DNA from: an uncultured Lachnospiraceae bacterium
Lineage (GTDB): Bacteria; Bacillota; Clostridia; Lachnospirales; Lachnospiraceae
NCBI GenBank assembly: GCA_905203555.1
Contig: CAJKWK010000009.1
Location: 1 to 64,000 of the forward strand
Length of the DNA: 64,000 bases
Direction: 5' to 3'
Below are positions 18,000 to 26,539 of the stretch, one piece after another. The notes under the pieces were generated by a model that saw only the letters and a list, made by a program, of their open reading frames with translations, was not told the DNA's origin and did not search any database. Each line of letters opens with the position of its first letter. The first letter of the stretch is position 1. A program made the position numbers and the translations under genes.

Positions 18000-19511
18000 T
18001 TAATAAATCCCCCGTTCCAGAGCCGCTTCTACGCCTTCCATCTCTCCCAGAATTTCCATCTGCCTCTGCTCAAACAAAATCCCTTTATTATACCGATAAT
18101 AAGAATCCGATCCATTTTCCTGAATAAACCACATCGCATATGAGTTAGAATTTAATTCTGTCACAAAAAAGATCATTTCCTGACTCTCTCCAAAGGCGGC
18201 TTCCAAAAAATCAAATGCATTCTGCAATGTTTCTTTTGCCGCTGCACACAGTTCTTCCAAATTGTCTGTTTCCTTTTCAAACATCTTTTTCACCCGTTCA
18301 TAGGATGCCCCTTCTGCCTGCATGTTCCCGCGAACTTCCATAACAGCCCGATCCAGAAAATCCAGCGCCCTTTTCCATGTCTGTTCTTCTTTTCGAGTCA
18401 ACAATTCTTCTTTACAAAGCAGCGCAAAATCTTCTTCCGCCTTATGGTACACTTCTTCAGCCGTTAATTGATCCTGATGATCCCTGTAATATTTCATGTA
18501 TTCATAAATCTTTGAGACATATGCATCCCGCTTACAACACTCCGTAAATAATTCTCCAACTCTTCCGCTCAGCAAACTTACCACACTAAAATGTTCATCC
18601 AAAGCCGCCGCTCTGATTTTCTGAAGTGTAATCGGGCTCCATTTTCCCGCAAGGATCTCTTCGATTCCATATTCTGTTTTATATTTATTATACAGTTCCA
18701 GATAATTTGCAAAATCTTTTGCAATCCTCCGGTGCTGAATATATTGAAATACCACATCCCGATCAACCTTTTTTTCGATTGATTCATAAACCTGTATCAA
18801 TTGTGATAAATCTTCCCATCCTCTTGCGGTCGCAAACTGCTTGCCGTCTACCGTTGTTTCAATCCGATAAAAATTCTGCTTTCTCAATTCCAGATATGAG
18901 ATTACTGCCGGATGAATCCCCTGTTGATAAGCATACTCTTTCCACACCTCAAAATTTGCCTCTACATCCATCTTCTTCAGTCGGTCCAGCGTCACCACAT
19001 CAAACTCCCGGACCGATTTATTATATTCCGGTGGATTTCCTGCCGCAACGATGATCCATCCCTCCGGCAGTTTCTGATTGCCAAACGTTTTTCCCTGTAG
19101 GAACTGCAGCATCGTCGGCGCCAAAGTTTCAGATACACAGTTAATCTCATCGATAAATAAAATTCCCTCGCAGATTCCGGTCTGTTCCATCTTCTCATAT
19201 ACCGATGCGATAATTTCACTCATCGTATATTCTGTCACCGAAAACTGCTTTCCCTGATAACTTTTTTGCTGAATAAAGGGCAATCCGACCGCACTCTGCC
19301 GCGTATGATGCGTAATCGTATATGCCACAAGACCAATCCTGCATTCTTTCGCAATCTGCTCCATGATCTGCGTCTTTCCTATTCCCGGCGGTCCCATCAG
19401 CAGCATCGGTCTCTGCCTGATTGACGGAATCCGATACTCCCCGAATTCATCCTTCGCCAGATATGCCTCGATCGTATTCTGAATTTCCTTTTTTGCACGT
19501 TTAATATCCAT
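18000..19511 (-). CDS. MoxR-type AAA+ ATPase
   Basis: A 503-residue AAA+ ATPase. Walker A GPPGIGKT is at residues 40-47, followed by the Walker B LFIDEIN and a sensor 1 region (GWIIVAAGNPPEYN). MoxR ATPases act as chaperones that insert metals or remodel VWA-domain partners, and the VWA gene is directly upstream. The C-terminal 200 residues are helical and charged and I do not recognise them. The start at 19511 has AAAGGACAG upstream; an in-frame extension would overlap the VWA gene. Part of an overlapping four-gene operon. Confidence 0.9.
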   Translation of the reverse strand: MDIKRAKKEIQNTIEAYLAKDEFGEYRIPSIRQRPMLLMGPPGIGKTQIMEQIAKECRIGLVAYTITHHTRQSAVGLPFIQQKSYQGKQFSVTEYTMSEIIASVYEKMEQTGICEGILFIDEINCVSETLAPTMLQFLQGKTFGNQKLPEGWIIVAAGNPPEYNKSVREFDVVTLDRLKKMDVEANFEVWKEYAYQQGIHPAVISYLELRKQNFYRIETTVDGKQFATARGWEDLSQLIQVYESIEKKVDRDVVFQYIQHRRIAKDFANYLELYNKYKTEYGIEEILAGKWSPITLQKIRAAALDEHFSVVSLLSGRVGELFTECCKRDAYVSKIYEYMKYYRDHQDQLTAEEVYHKAEEDFALLCKEELLTRKEEQTWKRALDFLDRAVMEVRGNMQAEGASYERVKKMFEKETDNLEELCAAAKETLQNAFDFLEAAFGESQEMIFFVTELNSNSYAMWFIQENGSDSYYRYNKGILFEQRQMEILGEMEGVEAALERGIY

Positions 19512-19524
19512 AGTCTGTCCTTTC

Positions 19525-20937
19525 TCAACCTTCATCCAGTTCCACTTTCATCGCCCATGCCGGAACTTCTGCCTCTGCGTAATCCTCCTCCGGAAATACA
19601 AATGCCGTCTGATACACAGGCATTTTTTTCGGATAGATTCCATATCCGTCCGTAAAATAAAGCAGCCCCCGCAGATCTTCGAACGCTCCCTGACGCACCA
19701 ATTCATCTACATAGGAAAATGCCGGACGAAAGTCCGTTCCGCCCTCCCCATACAGGGTCAGATTTTCCATATATGCTTTTAACTCTTCCTCGCAAGTAAT
19801 CTTAACATCTGACTGCACTTCCTCATCGCATTGGATAATATGCACATTCACCTTTTGAAAAAACTGCTCTTTCCCGCTCAGCACATCATAGGTCACTTCC
19901 AGAAATTTCCGCACTGTATCGCCGGAGCAGGACATAGATGTGTCAATTACCACTGCAAAATCCCGGATTTTTTTCACCTCTTTTGTTTCCTGCGGTTCAA
20001 TCAACGGCATATTGCCATATAGAGACAGGCCATAACTATAAAAAGCATAATCAAAAGTATCCGGATCGATTCCCAGTTCTTCGCGTATTACAGAAAACTT
20101 CCGTAAAAATTCCCGATAGCTCTGCCTTTCTCGATTCTCAATCACAAGCTGTCCCAATAAATCTCCGCTTTTCTCAGCAGTTTCTTTCGAAAAAGTTTCC
20201 AGATCTGTCTCCATTTGTTCATTGATTTTCTGCCATTTCTGATTCAATTCAGGATTTGGCTGATTTGGAGGATTCTTCTTATTTTCCCAATATCTGTGAT
20301 CATCTACAAAAAATTCCTGTTCCAATTGCTCCAATTCTTTTTCAGATAACTTCCATTGAAATAATTCTTTATAAATTCTTTCCGCATTCAGTACTTTCTT
20401 TTTCGGTTTTCCGTCCCGCCTGTGCGAAGTCTCCTCCACATCTATCTCCAATTTTCGATATGTTTCCCTTCTTCGCAGACTCCGGGAATATCGCACCGAA
20501 CGATGCATATTCCGATCGATCAAGCGCTCCACTGCAATATCGCAGGCCAGATTCCAATATCGATCTGCCAATTCTTTTCCACTGTCATCCTGTTCCGGGA
20601 CAATTTTCAACATATGCCGGAACAAGCAATGATACACCATGTGCAAATATCCTCGATTTACAAGAATCCGGTTTTGACGGTACTTGCCGCCCAATTCCCT
20701 CGGATGAAAATAAATCACTGCTCCATCTGTCCCAAACGGACTTACTTCGGTATCCATCTGATACCGAAAACTGCTCAACGCCACATCCAGAAACCGCATC
20801 CCCAGATACAGTTCATCCCGCGCCGCACACAAGATCTTTTGACCAATCAGCTCCAGTTGTTCCGCTGTTTCCTTATAATTCAAATCGTCGTTTCCTTCCC
20901 GCCGGTTGTTTACCATCAAGCAACCTGTGCCTTTCAT
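19525..20937 (-). CDS. DUF2201-type protein: degenerate metallopeptidase domain plus VWA domain
   Basis: A protein of up to 470 residues. The N-terminal half resembles the putative metallopeptidase domain of DUF2201 proteins, but the HExxH motif reads HMVYH, so the catalytic glutamate is absent. The C-terminal half is a VWA-like domain with an intact metal-ion site: DTSMS, then the Thr of GGTDF and the Asp of YFTDG. It is the natural partner of the MoxR ATPase downstream. The start is uncertain: ATG at 20937 (GGGAG upstream, 65-bp overlap with the LRR gene) or TTG at 20883 (AAGGAA upstream, 11-bp overlap). Confidence 0.85.
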   Translation of the reverse strand: MKGTGCLMVNNRREGNDDLNYKETAEQLELIGQKILCAARDELYLGMRFLDVALSSFRYQMDTEVSPFGTDGAVIYFHPRELGGKYRQNRILVNRGYLHMVYHCLFRHMLKIVPEQDDSGKELADRYWNLACDIAVERLIDRNMHRSVRYSRSLRRRETYRKLEIDVEETSHRRDGKPKKKVLNAERIYKELFQWKLSEKELEQLEQEFFVDDHRYWENKKNPPNQPNPELNQKWQKINEQMETDLETFSKETAEKSGDLLGQLVIENRERQSYREFLRKFSVIREELGIDPDTFDYAFYSYGLSLYGNMPLIEPQETKEVKKIRDFAVVIDTSMSCSGDTVRKFLEVTYDVLSGKEQFFQKVNVHIIQCDEEVQSDVKITCEEELKAYMENLTLYGEGGTDFRPAFSYVDELVRQGAFEDLRGLLYFTDGYGIYPKKMPVYQTAFVFPEEDYAEAEVPAWAMKVELDEG

Positions 20938-21841
20938 TCATTAAAACTCCCACAAGTTCCGTCTTTTTGCACTCAGCCGCAGACTGCACGCCTGCATCCA
21001 AAGCCTCATCCGTCCAGAATTTCCACTCCGAGATTTGCCGCAGTCGTTCAATCTGTTCTCTCTCCACCAGATATTCCGTAATTTCCACTAGATGTTCTCT
21101 AATATAAGCCTCATAGATTCGTTGATGATGTCTCGTCAGTTCATATCCGCTCTGAAGGCGGCAGAAAACCAGATCCACAAGAACCGGCAATTTATCCTGC
21201 GCCAACGCCAAAGGAAACAATTCGTCATACTTCCGATAATCCAGCATCCGGTCATAAAAACACTGACGATAAAGATTCCCAGTTCCATGATGCTGTGTAA
21301 ATAAAATTCTTGCCGGTGTATTCTCCACTGCCTCTTCGTAATGTTCCGGGAACACCAGCTCAATGAATTGAGTTTCTTTTTGAAAGGTCACATCCATTCT
21401 TTGCCACAATTCCCCCAAAATCTCTTTTACACAAGTCTGCTGTCCTTTCCTCAAACGCACTGTCAAATACCGCAGCTTCCCGCATCCGGTAAACGCACCG
21501 CTCCCCAGCCGCATCAGCGAATCCGAGAAACTCAGCCGCCTTAATTCTCTGCACCCATAAAAAATATAATTCCCAATCTCTTCAACAGAATCCGGGAATA
21601 CAATCTCTTCTATAAAATCCCCTGCCAGCAGCTGTTCTCGATTTTCTGACAGGAACGATTCACTTGTTTCAATTTCCAGAACATCCTGATCTTCTTTCTG
21701 TTTTCTCGCCGAAAATGCATATGCAGCAACCCGCTTTACCGGACTTCCCTCAATGTTCTCCGGCAGCACAACTTTGGAATCATTTCCATAACACCGCACA
21801 ATTTCAACGCCATCCATTCGTTTCCGATATTGAATCCTCAT
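20873..21841 (-). CDS. BspA-type leucine-rich repeat protein, cytoplasmic
   Basis: A 322-residue protein with no signal peptide. LRR_5 (BspA-like) repeats cover about residues 25-140: VVLPENIEGSPVKRVAAYAF, EIVFPDSVEEIGNYIFYGC and LSFSDSLMRLGSGAFTGC. The remaining 180 residues are helical, charged and somewhat ankyrin-like, without a family I can name. Most BspA-type proteins are exported; this one is not, and it overlaps the VWA gene, which suggests it recognises a protein for the MoxR/VWA machine. The start at 21841 has AAGGAT eight bases upstream; an in-frame extension to 21865 is less likely. Confidence 0.8.
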   Translation of the reverse strand: MRIQYRKRMDGVEIVRCYGNDSKVVLPENIEGSPVKRVAAYAFSARKQKEDQDVLEIETSESFLSENREQLLAGDFIEEIVFPDSVEEIGNYIFYGCRELRRLSFSDSLMRLGSGAFTGCGKLRYLTVRLRKGQQTCVKEILGELWQRMDVTFQKETQFIELVFPEHYEEAVENTPARILFTQHHGTGNLYRQCFYDRMLDYRKYDELFPLALAQDKLPVLVDLVFCRLQSGYELTRHHQRIYEAYIREHLVEITEYLVEREQIERLRQISEWKFWTDEALDAGVQSAAECKKTELVGVLMNERHRLLDGKQPAGRKRRFEL

Positions 21842-21894
21842 TCTTACAATCCTTATACATTCCAATTTCTACTTCTTTTTTCATAATCAAATTA

Positions 21895-21922
21895 ATCTTA
21901 GCACACCTCGCGATTATGTAAA
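21895..21922 (-). promoter_or_regulatory. Promoter of the LRR-VWA-MoxR-AEC operon
   Basis: TTTACA, a 16-base spacer and TGC-TAAGAT (extended -10) read on the minus strand, about 53 bases before the LRR start codon. Confidence 0.5.
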
Positions 21923-21989
21923 GGGATTTCTCCCATGAACGCAAAAATAAACAAGTGAAGTGCCACTTCCGACACTTCACCTACATTTA

Positions 21990-22379
21990 TCAGCCCTCTG
22001 ATTCCTTTATCAGAACTTCTATATCTTCTGCTTTCATATCCAGCAAATCCGCAATCTCCTCTATGGAAGTTCCCTTTTTCCATAACTTTTTAACAATAGA
22101 ACATACGCCCTGCCTTCTTCCTTGTTCTATTCCCTGTTCTATTCCTTGCTTTCTTCCTTGTTCTATCCCTTGCTGGATTCCCCTTCTTTCCGCACTGTTC
22201 ATCTGCGTATTATAATCTCGTATTGCTTTTTGACGGGTTTCATATTCCAAACGTTTCAGTTCATCTGCGCTCAGACGCTGCAGCACCTCGTAAGCCTCTC
22301 CAATATATTCATCTTTCTTAGCCATATGTTCAAAATCCTCCCTGCACTTCCCGCCAAAGAAACGCATCCATCTGATCAT
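21990..22379 (-). pseudogene. 3' fragment of an Rpn-family recombination-promoting nuclease/transposase
   Basis: 129 codons match only the C-terminal part of Rpn/PD-(D/E)XK-type proteins: RWMRFFGGK, MAKKDEYIGEAYEVL, LSADELKRLEYE and RDYNTQ, then a GIEQGRKQ-type Gln/Gly tail repeat and a short C-terminal helix domain. The family is usually near 300 residues; the nuclease half is missing. Similarity seems to start a few codons before the ATG, where an in-frame TAA lies at about 22398. I read it as a truncated remnant, with a small chance that the tail is expressed alone. Confidence 0.8.
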
Positions 22380-22728
22380 TGCATCTTCACCCTCATCTTA
22401 TCATACCAAAAGATGATGTAAAAGTGGTTTCTACTATAAACTCCCCATATTTTCTGTTGTCTGTTGTTTCATCATCGGATAAATGCTCAGAATCATAAGC
22501 GCCGAAAATGAGACCTGTTAAATAGAATTGATATTAAACGGATAGAACTCCGTTTGTGTAGGAGTAAAATAGCATAAGATGATTCCAAAAACAAGATGGC
22601 ATATTTCACAAATAAGGGATTTTACAAATTAGAACCCCTCGGGCAGATTTTGACAGCACGCCTTTCCACTCGAGAGGTTCTTCTTAGGTTTTCGATTTTC
22701 TATTTTATGTAAATTCTAAATTCAAGAA
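22380..22728. other. Gene-free interval between the Rpn fragment and xylB
   Basis: No coding sequence visible. It holds one inverted repeat, described separately, and AT-rich sequence. It may contain the debris of the missing half of the Rpn gene, but I cannot recognise it. Confidence 0.5.
22632..22680 (-). terminator. Possible terminator of the sugar operon
   Basis: CGAG-A-GGTTC at 22671-22680 pairs with GAACC-C-CTCG at 22632-22641 around a 29-base loop, 49 bases after the xylB stop. The T tract is weak, so this is only a candidate. Confidence 0.3.
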
Positions 22729-24195
22729 TCACATTTTTTGAAACAATTCCTTCATCGCCGGATATATGTTTTTAAACTGCTGGTATCGCTCTTCGTACTT
22801 CTCTACCAGATCCGCCTCCGGTTCAACCGTATCCACTACTTTTACCAGTTTCTCTGCTGCTTCTTCCACACTTTCAAATGCACCGCAGCCCACTGCTGCC
22901 AGCATAGCGCCGCCGTATCCCGGTCCTTCCTCGCTTTCGATCACATCTACCTTCAGATTCATCACATTTGCGATAATCTTCTTCCAAAGCGGACTCTTGG
23001 CTCCACCGCCGCAGATTTTTGTCCGCTCAATCTGAATCCCAAGACTTCTTGCCACTTCCAGGGAATCTCGCAAACCGAATGCCACACCTTCCAATACCGC
23101 TAAAGTCATATCCTCTCTTGTAGTATCCATGCTCATTCCGGTAAATGTTGCTCTCGCCTTCGGATCGTTGTGAGGGGAACGTTCGCCCATCAGATAAGGA
23201 AGATAGAATACGTGGTTTTCTCCCAGCCTGGTAATCTTCTTCTGTTCCTCTCCATACTCCTTGGTCTTTAAAATCTCGTCCATCCACCATTTATTACAAG
23301 ATGCGGCACTAAGCATACATCCCATCAAATGATAATTTCCATCAGCATGATCAAAGGAATGCAATGCATTGTGTTCGTCCACACCAAAGTTTTTGCTGGA
23401 AATAAAGATCGTTCCGGAAGTTCCGAGGGAAATATTGCATCTTCCATCTCCAACTGTTCCTGTTCCAACTGCTGCCGCCGCATTGTCTCCGGCACCCGCA
23501 ACTACCTTCACCTGTTCCGCAAGTCCCAATTCGCTCGCAATCTCCGCCTTCAGTGTACCGACAACCTCATAACTCTCAAACAATTTCGGAAGTTGTTTCT
23601 CACGGATTCCACAGATTTCAATCATTTCCTTAGACCAGCATTTATGCTCCACATCTAACAAAAGCATTCCCGATGCATCTGAATAATCGGTGCAATGCAC
23701 TCCCGACAACATATATGCCAGATAGTCTTTCGGCAGCATAATCTTACTGATACGAGCGAACTTATCCGGTTCATTCTCTTTCATCCAGAGAATCTTCGGC
23801 GCGGTAAATCCAGCAAATGCAATATTTGCCGTATATTTTGACAACGTTTCCCTGCCAATCACTTCATTCAGATACTCCGTCTCCTTTGTAGTCCGTCCGT
23901 CATTCCAAAGAATTGCCGGGCGGATCACCTGATCGTCCGCATCCAATGCCACAAGCCCATGCATCTGTCCGCCAAACCCGATTCCAGCCACCTGAGATTT
24001 GTCACATTCTGCAATCAATTCCTTCATCCCTTCCATGGACTGTGCAAACCAGTCCTCCGGATTCTGTTCTGACCAGCCCGGATGCGGAAAAGAAATCGGA
24101 TATTCCTTTGACACAATATTATGAATCTTGCCTGTTTCATCCATCAACAGCAGCTTTACCGCCGATGTTCCCAAATCAATACCTATATATAACAT
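22729..24195 (-). CDS. xylB: Xylulokinase (FGGY carbohydrate kinase)
   Basis: A 488-residue FGGY kinase that phosphorylates D-xylulose to feed the pentose phosphate pathway. The N-terminal DLGTSAVK and the xylulokinase-type GFGGQMHGLV and ILWNDGRT are present, as is the C-terminal ATP site (GGGAKSPLWKKIIANV). AAGGAG precedes the start. It follows the isomerase by 15 bases. The FGGY family is broad, and the partner isomerase is of fucose/arabinose type, so another ketopentose is possible. Confidence 0.92.
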   Translation of the reverse strand: MLYIGIDLGTSAVKLLLMDETGKIHNIVSKEYPISFPHPGWSEQNPEDWFAQSMEGMKELIAECDKSQVAGIGFGGQMHGLVALDADDQVIRPAILWNDGRTTKETEYLNEVIGRETLSKYTANIAFAGFTAPKILWMKENEPDKFARISKIMLPKDYLAYMLSGVHCTDYSDASGMLLLDVEHKCWSKEMIEICGIREKQLPKLFESYEVVGTLKAEIASELGLAEQVKVVAGAGDNAAAAVGTGTVGDGRCNISLGTSGTIFISSKNFGVDEHNALHSFDHADGNYHLMGCMLSAASCNKWWMDEILKTKEYGEEQKKITRLGENHVFYLPYLMGERSPHNDPKARATFTGMSMDTTREDMTLAVLEGVAFGLRDSLEVARSLGIQIERTKICGGGAKSPLWKKIIANVMNLKVDVIESEEGPGYGGAMLAAVGCGAFESVEEAAEKLVKVVDTVEPEADLVEKYEERYQQFKNIYPAMKELFQKM

Positions 24196-24210
24196 CCTTC
24201 TTCTCCTTCT

Positions 24211-25695
24211 TTATTTCCATGGATTCTCTGTCGGATATCTCACACCTGCCGGCTGATTGTAACCAATCTCTTCTACCGGAACCCCAATATATTTGAACAC
24301 CTCAAACAATGCTTTTCCATAATTTCCAAAAGCAACTGCACCATGATGCGGGAAATTCTTCTCAATCAGCACATGACGATAAAATCTTCCCATTTCCGGA
24401 ATTGCAAACACTCCGATTGATCCAAAGGAACGCGTTGCAACCGGAAGTACCTCTCCCTGTGCAATATACGCGCGCAGCTGACAATCTGCTGTACTCTGCA
24501 AACGGAAAAATGTAATATCGCCAGGCACAATATCACCTTCCAACGTTCCCTGTGTCACCTCTTCCGGGAGAGAACGCGCCATAATCAACTGATATTTCAT
24601 TTCACAGAAGGACAGCTTACCGGATGCTGTATTTCCACAATGGAATCCCATGAAAGTATCTTTGTGTGTATATGGGAATTTGCCTTCAATATCTTCTTTA
24701 TACATATCTGCCGGCACATTGTTGTTGATGTCGAGCAGAGTTACTGTGTCTTCGCTCACAACCGTTCCGATAAATTCACTCAATGCACCATAAATATCCA
24801 CTTCACAGGACACCGGAATTCCCTGGGCGGTCAAACGGCTGTTGACATAACACGGAACAAATCCGAACTGTGTCTGGAATGCCGGCCAGCACTTTCCTGC
24901 AATCGCAACATATTTACGATATCCTCTGTGCTCTTCAATCCAATCCTTCAGAGTGATCTCATACTGGGCCAGTTTTTCCAGAATCTCCGGTTTCTTATTT
25001 CCTGCACCAAGTTCTTCTTCCATCTCTTTTACCACTGCCGGAATCCGCTCATCTCCTGCATGTTTGTTAAATGCCTCAAAAAGATCCAGCTCTGAATTTT
25101 CCTCAATTTCAACTCCCAGATTATAAAGCTGCTGAATCGGTGCATTGCAGGCAAGGAAATTCAACGGGCGCGGTCCAAAGCTGATAATCTTCAGACTCTG
25201 TAATCCAATCACTGCCTTTGCGATCGGGCGGAACTCTGCGATCATATCTGCACATTCTTCAGCAGTTCCCACCGGATACTCCGGAATATACGCTTTGATA
25301 TTTCTCAATTTCAGATTATAACTTGCATTCAGCATACCACAATATGCATCTCCACGTCCCTGAATCAAGTTATCCCCTCGCTCCTCAGCTGCGGCAACAA
25401 ACATCTTCGGTCCTTCAAAATGTTTCGCAAGCAGCGTTTCTGATATCTCCGGTCCAAAGTTGCCAAGGTAAACAACCAACGCATTACAGCCGGCGGCCTT
25501 AATATCTTCCAGCGCCTGCACCATATGAATTTCACTTTCTACAATACAGATCGGGCACTCATAGATATCCGCTTCCCCATACTTCTTCGTATACGCCTCC
25601 ATCAGCGCCTCTCTTCTGCTCACAGACAAGCTCTCCGGAAAACAATCTCTGCTGACCGCTACTACTCCAATTTTTAATTCTGGCATATTTTTCAT
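24211..25695 (-). CDS. L-fucose/L-arabinose isomerase family protein
   Basis: A 494-residue sugar isomerase of the FucI/AraA fold (COG2407-like). The expected metal ligands are readable as the Glu of SCEVD, the Asp of LLDINN and the His of GFHCGN. It is shorter than classical FucI (about 590) and not an AraA. With xylulokinase directly downstream it probably makes a ketopentose for that kinase. A second in-frame ATG lies three codons in (25686), and the ribosome binding site is weak for both. Substrate uncertain. Confidence 0.85.
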   Translation of the reverse strand: MKNMPELKIGVVAVSRDCFPESLSVSRREALMEAYTKKYGEADIYECPICIVESEIHMVQALEDIKAAGCNALVVYLGNFGPEISETLLAKHFEGPKMFVAAAEERGDNLIQGRGDAYCGMLNASYNLKLRNIKAYIPEYPVGTAEECADMIAEFRPIAKAVIGLQSLKIISFGPRPLNFLACNAPIQQLYNLGVEIEENSELDLFEAFNKHAGDERIPAVVKEMEEELGAGNKKPEILEKLAQYEITLKDWIEEHRGYRKYVAIAGKCWPAFQTQFGFVPCYVNSRLTAQGIPVSCEVDIYGALSEFIGTVVSEDTVTLLDINNNVPADMYKEDIEGKFPYTHKDTFMGFHCGNTASGKLSFCEMKYQLIMARSLPEEVTQGTLEGDIVPGDITFFRLQSTADCQLRAYIAQGEVLPVATRSFGSIGVFAIPEMGRFYRHVLIEKNFPHHGAVAFGNYGKALFEVFKYIGVPVEEIGYNQPAGVRYPTENPWK

Positions 25696-25726
25696 TCTTC
25701 TTTACCAACCTTTCTCAAATCCACGA

Positions 25727-25778
25727 CTTATTTTGAATCCCTATTTTTTTGAATCCCTATTATTTTGAATCCTTATTT
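25727..25778 (-). repeat. Three 16-bp tandem repeats after the DUF4867 stop codon
   Basis: TTTTGAATCC recurs at a 16-bp period, with the GAATCC cores at 25735, 25751 and 25767 on the plus strand. The array fills the gap between the DUF4867 stop codon and the isomerase leader. Confidence 0.75.
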
Positions 25779-25781
25779 TTT

Positions 25782-26405
25782 CTAATCATCCAGCGTAATA
25801 TTTTCACCCTTCAGCCCACAAAAAGCACCTTCTATATTCGCCTCTTCATGAGCAATCAGCCACTTATTTTTCGCAGTGAGCAGCCGTTCTTCCCCTTTGG
25901 CATCCACCGGAAAATCCAGTTCTGTATTCGTTCCCTCCGGAAGTACAATCACACACCGAAATCCATTTTCTCCCTGCGCAGTACAAGGCGCATAATGTAA
26001 AGTTGTCGCATACACCTCAACGACAGTTCCTGCCGGTACTAAAAAAGCCTCCACACGAGAAGTATCATACGTCCAGTCTGATTCCACATCCTGCTCCACC
26101 CCAAGCAGCAAAACCAGATCATTGACCGCAATGTTAATTTCAGAAGACCGGTGATACTCCAATCCGTTCAACTTCTGATTCTCTCCATTGCAATACCCAA
26201 TCTGGATCGGGAGTCCGCCAAACCCGCGATTCTTCAGCTCATCGGCATCCGGCAGCGCCTCCAGCACTTCCACAGACGGAACATAAACAACATCTCTTGT
26301 CAGAGGCGTATGTTCCATTTCTTTCAGAATCCCATCCACATGATATCCTGTCAGAACTTTTCCATATTTTTTGAATGACTCATCATTCACATTTTGAATC
26401 CGCAT
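25782..26405 (-). CDS. DUF4867 family protein
   Basis: A 207-residue soluble protein matching DUF4867: SFKKYGKVL near the N terminus, GGLPIQIGYCNG, LEYHRSSEIN, then VPAGTVVEVYATTLHYAP and FRCVIVLPEGTN. The histidine-rich cupin-like core (HRSSE, TLHYAPC) suggests a metal-dependent isomerase or lyase acting on sugars. It is the first metabolic gene of the AraC-controlled operon. AAGGAGG sits six bases before the ATG at 26405; extension to 26447 is rejected. Its reaction is not known to me. Confidence 0.8.
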   Translation of the reverse strand: MRIQNVNDESFKKYGKVLTGYHVDGILKEMEHTPLTRDVVYVPSVEVLEALPDADELKNRGFGGLPIQIGYCNGENQKLNGLEYHRSSEINIAVNDLVLLLGVEQDVESDWTYDTSRVEAFLVPAGTVVEVYATTLHYAPCTAQGENGFRCVIVLPEGTNTELDFPVDAKGEERLLTAKNKWLIAHEEANIEGAFCGLKGENITLDD

Positions 26406-26539
26406 CATAGGCCTCCTTCTTTTTTCCCTTTGTCTTATTGAGTCCATGATACCAAACGTTCCCAGCCTGTTTCGACCACTTATTTATCCAAAAAACAGCA
26501 CTTTTTTGTCCTTTTTCCAAACATCGTTTCTCACCCCGG

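Noticed and set aside
22501..22600. Insertion sequence end near the xylB operon
   Set aside because: The segment GATAGAACTCCGTTTGTGT looked repeat-like, but I found no second end, target duplication or transposase.
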